From: Longimicrobiaceae bacterium
GTDB taxonomy: Bacteria > Gemmatimonadota > Gemmatimonadetes > Longimicrobiales > Longimicrobiaceae
DNA length: 64,000 nt
Direction: 5' to 3'
Assembly (NCBI GenBank): GCA_036375715.1
Contig: DASVBS010000022.1
Location: 1-64,000 of the forward strand
The notes under the pieces were generated by a model. The model saw nothing but the letters and a program-made list of their open reading frames with translations, was not told the DNA's origin and ran no database searches. Both the position numbers and the translations under genes were made by a program. Below are positions 61,294-64,000 of the stretch, one piece after another; the first letter of the stretch is position 1, and each line of letters starts with the position of its first letter.

Positions 61294-62805
61294 CTAGGTC
61301 GCCACCTTCCCCTCCAGATACCGGAAAAACGCCTCCACGCTGAGCGGCTCGCCGGTGGCGCGCTGGCAGAGCTCGAAGGCGCTGAAGCGGCGCCCGTGCC
61401 GGTGGATCTTCTCGCGCAGCCAGTCCTGCAGTGGCGCGAACTCGCCCCTGGCGATCGCGTCCTGCAGGGAGGGCACCTCCCGGTTGGCCGCGCTCCAGAA
61501 CTGGGCCGCGTAGAGGTTGCCCAGGGTGTAGGTCGGAAAGTACCCGATCGCCCCCATCGACCAGTGAATGTCCTGGAGGCACCCCTGTCGGTCGTCGGGC
61601 ACCTCCAGGCCGAGATCCTGGCGCATCCGCTCGTTCCACGCTCCCGGCAGCTCGCGCACCGGCAGATCTCCTGAAAGCAGCGCCCGCTCGAGGTCGAAGC
61701 GTAGCAGGACGTGCAGGTTGTAGGTCACCTCGTCGGCCTCGACGCGGACCAGGCCTGGCTTCACCCGGTTAGCGGCACGAACCACGTCGTCGACGCTGGC
61801 GCCACCAAGGTCGGAGCCGAGCAGCCGCCGCGCCTCGGGGAGAGCCCAGCTCCAGAAGGGGGCCGAGCGTCCCACGAAGTTCTCCCACAGGCGCGACTGG
61901 CTCTCGTGGATGCCGAGGCTCGCGGATTCGGCCAGCGGCTCGCCGAAATGCGCTTCCTTCGGAAGCCCCTGCTCGTACATCCCGTGCCCTGCCTCGTGCA
62001 TCGTCGAGCTCAGCGCATCCAGGAAGTGTGCCTCGTCGAAGCGGGTGGTGAGGCGCGTGTCGCCGGGGCCGATCGCCTCGCAGAAGGGGTGGGTGGAGAC
62101 GTCCAACCGGCCCGCTTCGAAGTCGAAGCCGATCCGCTGCGCCACGAAGCGGTTGAGCTCCATCTGCTTCGACACCGGGATGGTCAGCCCGTCGATCGGC
62201 GTGGACAAACGGGCGTGGCGGGGCGCGGCCTCGGCGATCAGCGGGGTGAGCCGTGCGCGCAGCTCGCTGAAGATCTGGACGAGCGGCTCGGCGGTGGCGT
62301 CCGGCTCGTACTCGTCGAGCAGAGTGTCGTAGACGGGAGCGTCCGGCCGGTAGCAGAGCGCCTTCTGCCGCGCCAGATCGAAGCTCTTCTCCAGCCAGGG
62401 AGCGAAGCTGCCGAAATCGCTCGCCTCCCGAGCGTCGCGCCAGGCGCGCTGCGATAGCGCCGCGGTCTGGGCAATCTCGCGCACGAGAGAGCCGGGGAGC
62501 TTCAATGCCCGGTCCAGGTCCCTGCGGATCTCCCGCAGATTGGCGGACGCGTCGGGATCGTTGCGGAGGTCGGGGTCCGCTTCGGCGGTCGCCAGCCATT
62601 CCTGCACCTCCGGCCGGGTCCGCCGCTCGTGTACGAGCCCGCTCAGCGCTGCGAGCTGATCCGCTCGCAGGGAGGCGCCGCGGGGTGGTAGCTGGGTCTC
62701 CTGATCCCACGCCAGCACGGCTCCCGCCGAGGCCAGGACCGCCGTTTCGCGGAGGTCTTTCAGCAGCGCCTCGTACGCTGCCCGAGCGGTGCGCGGCTCA
62801 GACAT
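61294..62805 (-). CDS. M32 carboxypeptidase (Taq type)
   Basis: This is a 503-residue zinc carboxypeptidase of family M32, a cytoplasmic thermostable-type exo-carboxypeptidase that trims residues from the C-terminus. The zinc motif is [11 protein letters not shown] near residue 268, with the third ligand Glu in [14 protein letters not shown]. The family motif in HTHPFCE-like form is [19 protein letters not shown]. The start I use (ATG 62805) overlaps the purB stop by 8 nt; the frame remains open upstream, inside purB, but that is antisense-like sequence. There is no signal peptide. It sits between purB and purC without an evident link to purine synthesis. Confidence 0.93.
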   Translation of the reverse strand: MSEPRTARAAYEALLKDLRETAVLASAGAVLAWDQETQLPPRGASLRADQLAALSGLVHERRTRPEVQEWLATAEADPDLRNDPDASANLREIRRDLDRALKLPGSLVREIAQTAALSQRAWRDAREASDFGSFAPWLEKSFDLARQKALCYRPDAPVYDTLLDEYEPDATAEPLVQIFSELRARLTPLIAEAAPRHARLSTPIDGLTIPVSKQMELNRFVAQRIGFDFEAGRLDVSTHPFCEAIGPGDTRLTTRFDEAHFLDALSSTMHEAGHGMYEQGLPKEAHFGEPLAESASLGIHESQSRLWENFVGRSAPFWSWALPEARRLLGSDLGGASVDDVVRAANRVKPGLVRVEADEVTYNLHVLLRFDLERALLSGDLPVRELPGAWNERMRQDLGLEVPDDRQGCLQDIHWSMGAIGYFPTYTLGNLYAAQFWSAANREVPSLQDAIARGEFAPLQDWLREKIHRHGRRFSAFELCQRATGEPLSVEAFFRYLEGKVAT

Positions 62806-64000
62806 GGAGCTCCGGGGCAGTTCGGTTGACCTCCGAGCCGTATCGCTCGAGCACCGGCTCGACCCATTCCGCCAGGAAAACGTCCACCTGTTCCGGTGCC
62901 CGGCCGACATAACGCTCCGGCCGCAGCTCCTCCTCCAGCTCCTGGCGGGTGACCCCGAAGGTCGGGTCGGCCGCGATCCGGTCGAGGAGGTCGTTCGGCA
63001 GACCCTGCAGCTTGATCCGCTTGCCCGCCTCCAGCGAGTGCTGCCGCACTCTCTCGTGGAGCTCCTGGCGATCGCCGCCGCGCTTCACGCTGCGCATCAT
63101 CAGGTTCTCCGTCGCCATGAACGGTAGCTCCTCCATCAGATGGCGACGAATCATCTCCGGGTTGACCACCAGGCCCGCCGCGACGTTGTGCTGGATGAGC
63201 AGGATCGCATCGATGGCCAGATACGCTTCGGGGACGGCGATTCGCTTGTTCGCCGAGTCGTCGAGCGTGCGCTCGAACCACTGCGTGGCTGCGGTGAAGG
63301 CCGGATCGATGACCAGAGTGATGGCGTGCCGTGCCAGCGCGTTGATCCGCTCGCTGCGCATCGGGTTGCGCTTGTACGGCATGGCAGACGAGCCGATCTG
63401 GTGCTCCTCGAACGGCTCTTCCACCTCCTTCAGGTGCGAGAGAAGACGCACGTCGTTGGCAAACTTCGAGGCGGACTGTGCGATTCCGGCCAGGGTGGAG
63501 AGGCAGGCGTAGTCTACCTTGCGGGTGTAGGTCTGCCCGGTCACCCCGTAGCGCTGCTCGAAGCCCATCTTGCGGGACACTTTCTCGTCGAGGGCATCGA
63601 TCCTGGCGGTATCGCCCTCGAAGAGGTCCATGAAGGACGCCTGCGTGCCCGTCGTGCCGCGGACGCCGCGGAAGCGCAGGGTGTCCAGCCGGAACTCGAT
63701 CTCCTCGAGATCCAGCAGCAGGTCCTGGAGCCAGAGGGTCGCCCGCTTGCCCACCGTCGTGGGCTGAGCCGGCTGGAAGTGGGTGAAGCCCAGGGTGGGC
63801 AGCGCCCGGTACCTCCGCGCGAAGTCCGCCAGCGCCGCGATCACCCCGACCAGTCGCGTTCGGACCAGCCGGAGCGCCTCGCGATGCTGGATGAGATCGG
63901 TGTTGTCGCCCACGAAGGCGCTGGTTGCCCCCAGGTGGATGACGCCGCGCGCGGCCGGCGCCTGCTCGCCCAGGTGATGGACGTGCGCCATGACGTCGTG
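62798..64000 (-). CDS. purB: Adenylosuccinate lyase PurB, 5' end cut by the window edge
   Basis: PurB cleaves SAICAR to AICAR and adenylosuccinate to AMP. About 400 residues are visible; the reading frame runs past the window edge, and the Met at 63991 ([10 protein letters not shown]) is internal. The fumarase/aspartase superfamily signature is [14 protein letters not shown], and [19 protein letters not shown] and [15 protein letters not shown] contribute active-site residues. The C-terminal domain ([19 protein letters not shown]) is complete. It is the first visible gene of the pur operon; promoter and upstream genes lie outside the window. Confidence 0.97.
   Translation of the reverse strand, partial: HDVMAHVHHLGEQAPAARGVIHLGATSAFVGDNTDLIQHREALRLVRTRLVGVIAALADFARRYRALPTLGFTHFQPAQPTTVGKRATLWLQDLLLDLEEIEFRLDTLRFRGVRGTTGTQASFMDLFEGDTARIDALDEKVSRKMGFEQRYGVTGQTYTRKVDYACLSTLAGIAQSASKFANDVRLLSHLKEVEEPFEEHQIGSSAMPYKRNPMRSERINALARHAITLVIDPAFTAATQWFERTLDDSANKRIAVPEAYLAIDAILLIQHNVAAGLVVNPEMIRRHLMEELPFMATENLMMRSVKRGGDRQELHERVRQHSLEAGKRIKLQGLPNDLLDRIAADPTFGVTRQELEEELRPERYVGRAPEQVDVFLAEWVEPVLERYGSEVNRTAPELHV

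Overview
The window is a visibly GC-rich stretch of a diderm bacterial chromosome. Lipoprotein signal peptides, a SusC-like TonB plug domain, SurA-type chaperones and an FtsEX/EnvC-like set all indicate an outer membrane. The gene mix (many exported glycosidases and peptidases, PQQ enzymes, delta-60 and Calx-beta repeats, a YpdA-type bacillithiol reductase, a bacterial eRF1-like protein, frequent GTG and TTG starts) fits Gemmatimonadota or a neighbouring phylum. That placement is an inference from gene content only, since no rRNA or tRNA gene is present. I found no CRISPR array, IS element, phage gene or tRNA.

Layout. (1) 1-24 kb is a carbohydrate and surface region: a Calx-beta/delta-60 lipoprotein, a PQQ dehydrogenase with a cytochrome c domain, a SIS/MFS/ROK sugar cluster divergent from a GH9 glycosidase, a sulfatase, an NmrA-type reductase with a MarR regulator, a soluble PQQ sugar dehydrogenase, a Tat-exported TIM-barrel protein, a GH53 galactanase, a PAAR protein coupled to a zinc-ribbon methyltransferase, an exported RraA-like protein, a HAD phosphatase and a plug-only lipoprotein. 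(2) 24-27.5 kb holds purU divergent from a bacterial eRF1-like protein and an unrecognised gene. (3) 27.5-39.7 kb is a ten-gene minus-strand run: mfd, two parvulin-type foldases, an S4 protein, pdxA, ftsE, ftsX, a degenerate LytM (EnvC-like) protein, holB and moaC. Most genes in it overlap by 1-4 nt. (4) 39.9-53.2 kb is a plus-strand series: a DUF4384-like exported protein, M28 peptidase, lepA, a glycosyltransferase, glucokinase, a PfkB kinase, a STAS-HATPase protein, cyclophilin, a STAS-like regulator, a Cys/Met PLP enzyme, ypdA and a second M28 peptidase. (5) 53.3 kb to the end is a minus-strand purine operon: purB, an M32 carboxypeptidase, purC, pssA, purS, purQ, purL and purF, followed by an aldo/keto reductase.

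The most unusual structure lies between the genes. At least nine intergenic or gene-edge sites carry short tandem arrays of 7, 8, 13 or about 16 bp. Two heptamer families (AATTACG and TTATCCG) occur as inverted array pairs: a left array, a unique spacer of 57-124 bp, then a right array in reverse complement. These pairs sit within a few bases of stop codons, or 11-18 nt upstream of start codons that lack a clear Shine-Dalgarno sequence. One interrupts the otherwise tightly packed pur operon. One octamer array appears to lie inside the translated leader of the sulfatase gene. I consider this repeat system the best candidate for something undescribed in this genome, with the caveat that heptameric tandem repeats (STRR) are known from cyanobacteria and that function here is inferred.

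Other items worth attention are a perfect palindrome at the marR start with a related site before the adjacent reductase, the plug-only lipoprotein, the eRF1-like protein with a GG-x-SQ motif, and an EnvC-like protein that has lost the usual LytM zinc ligands.
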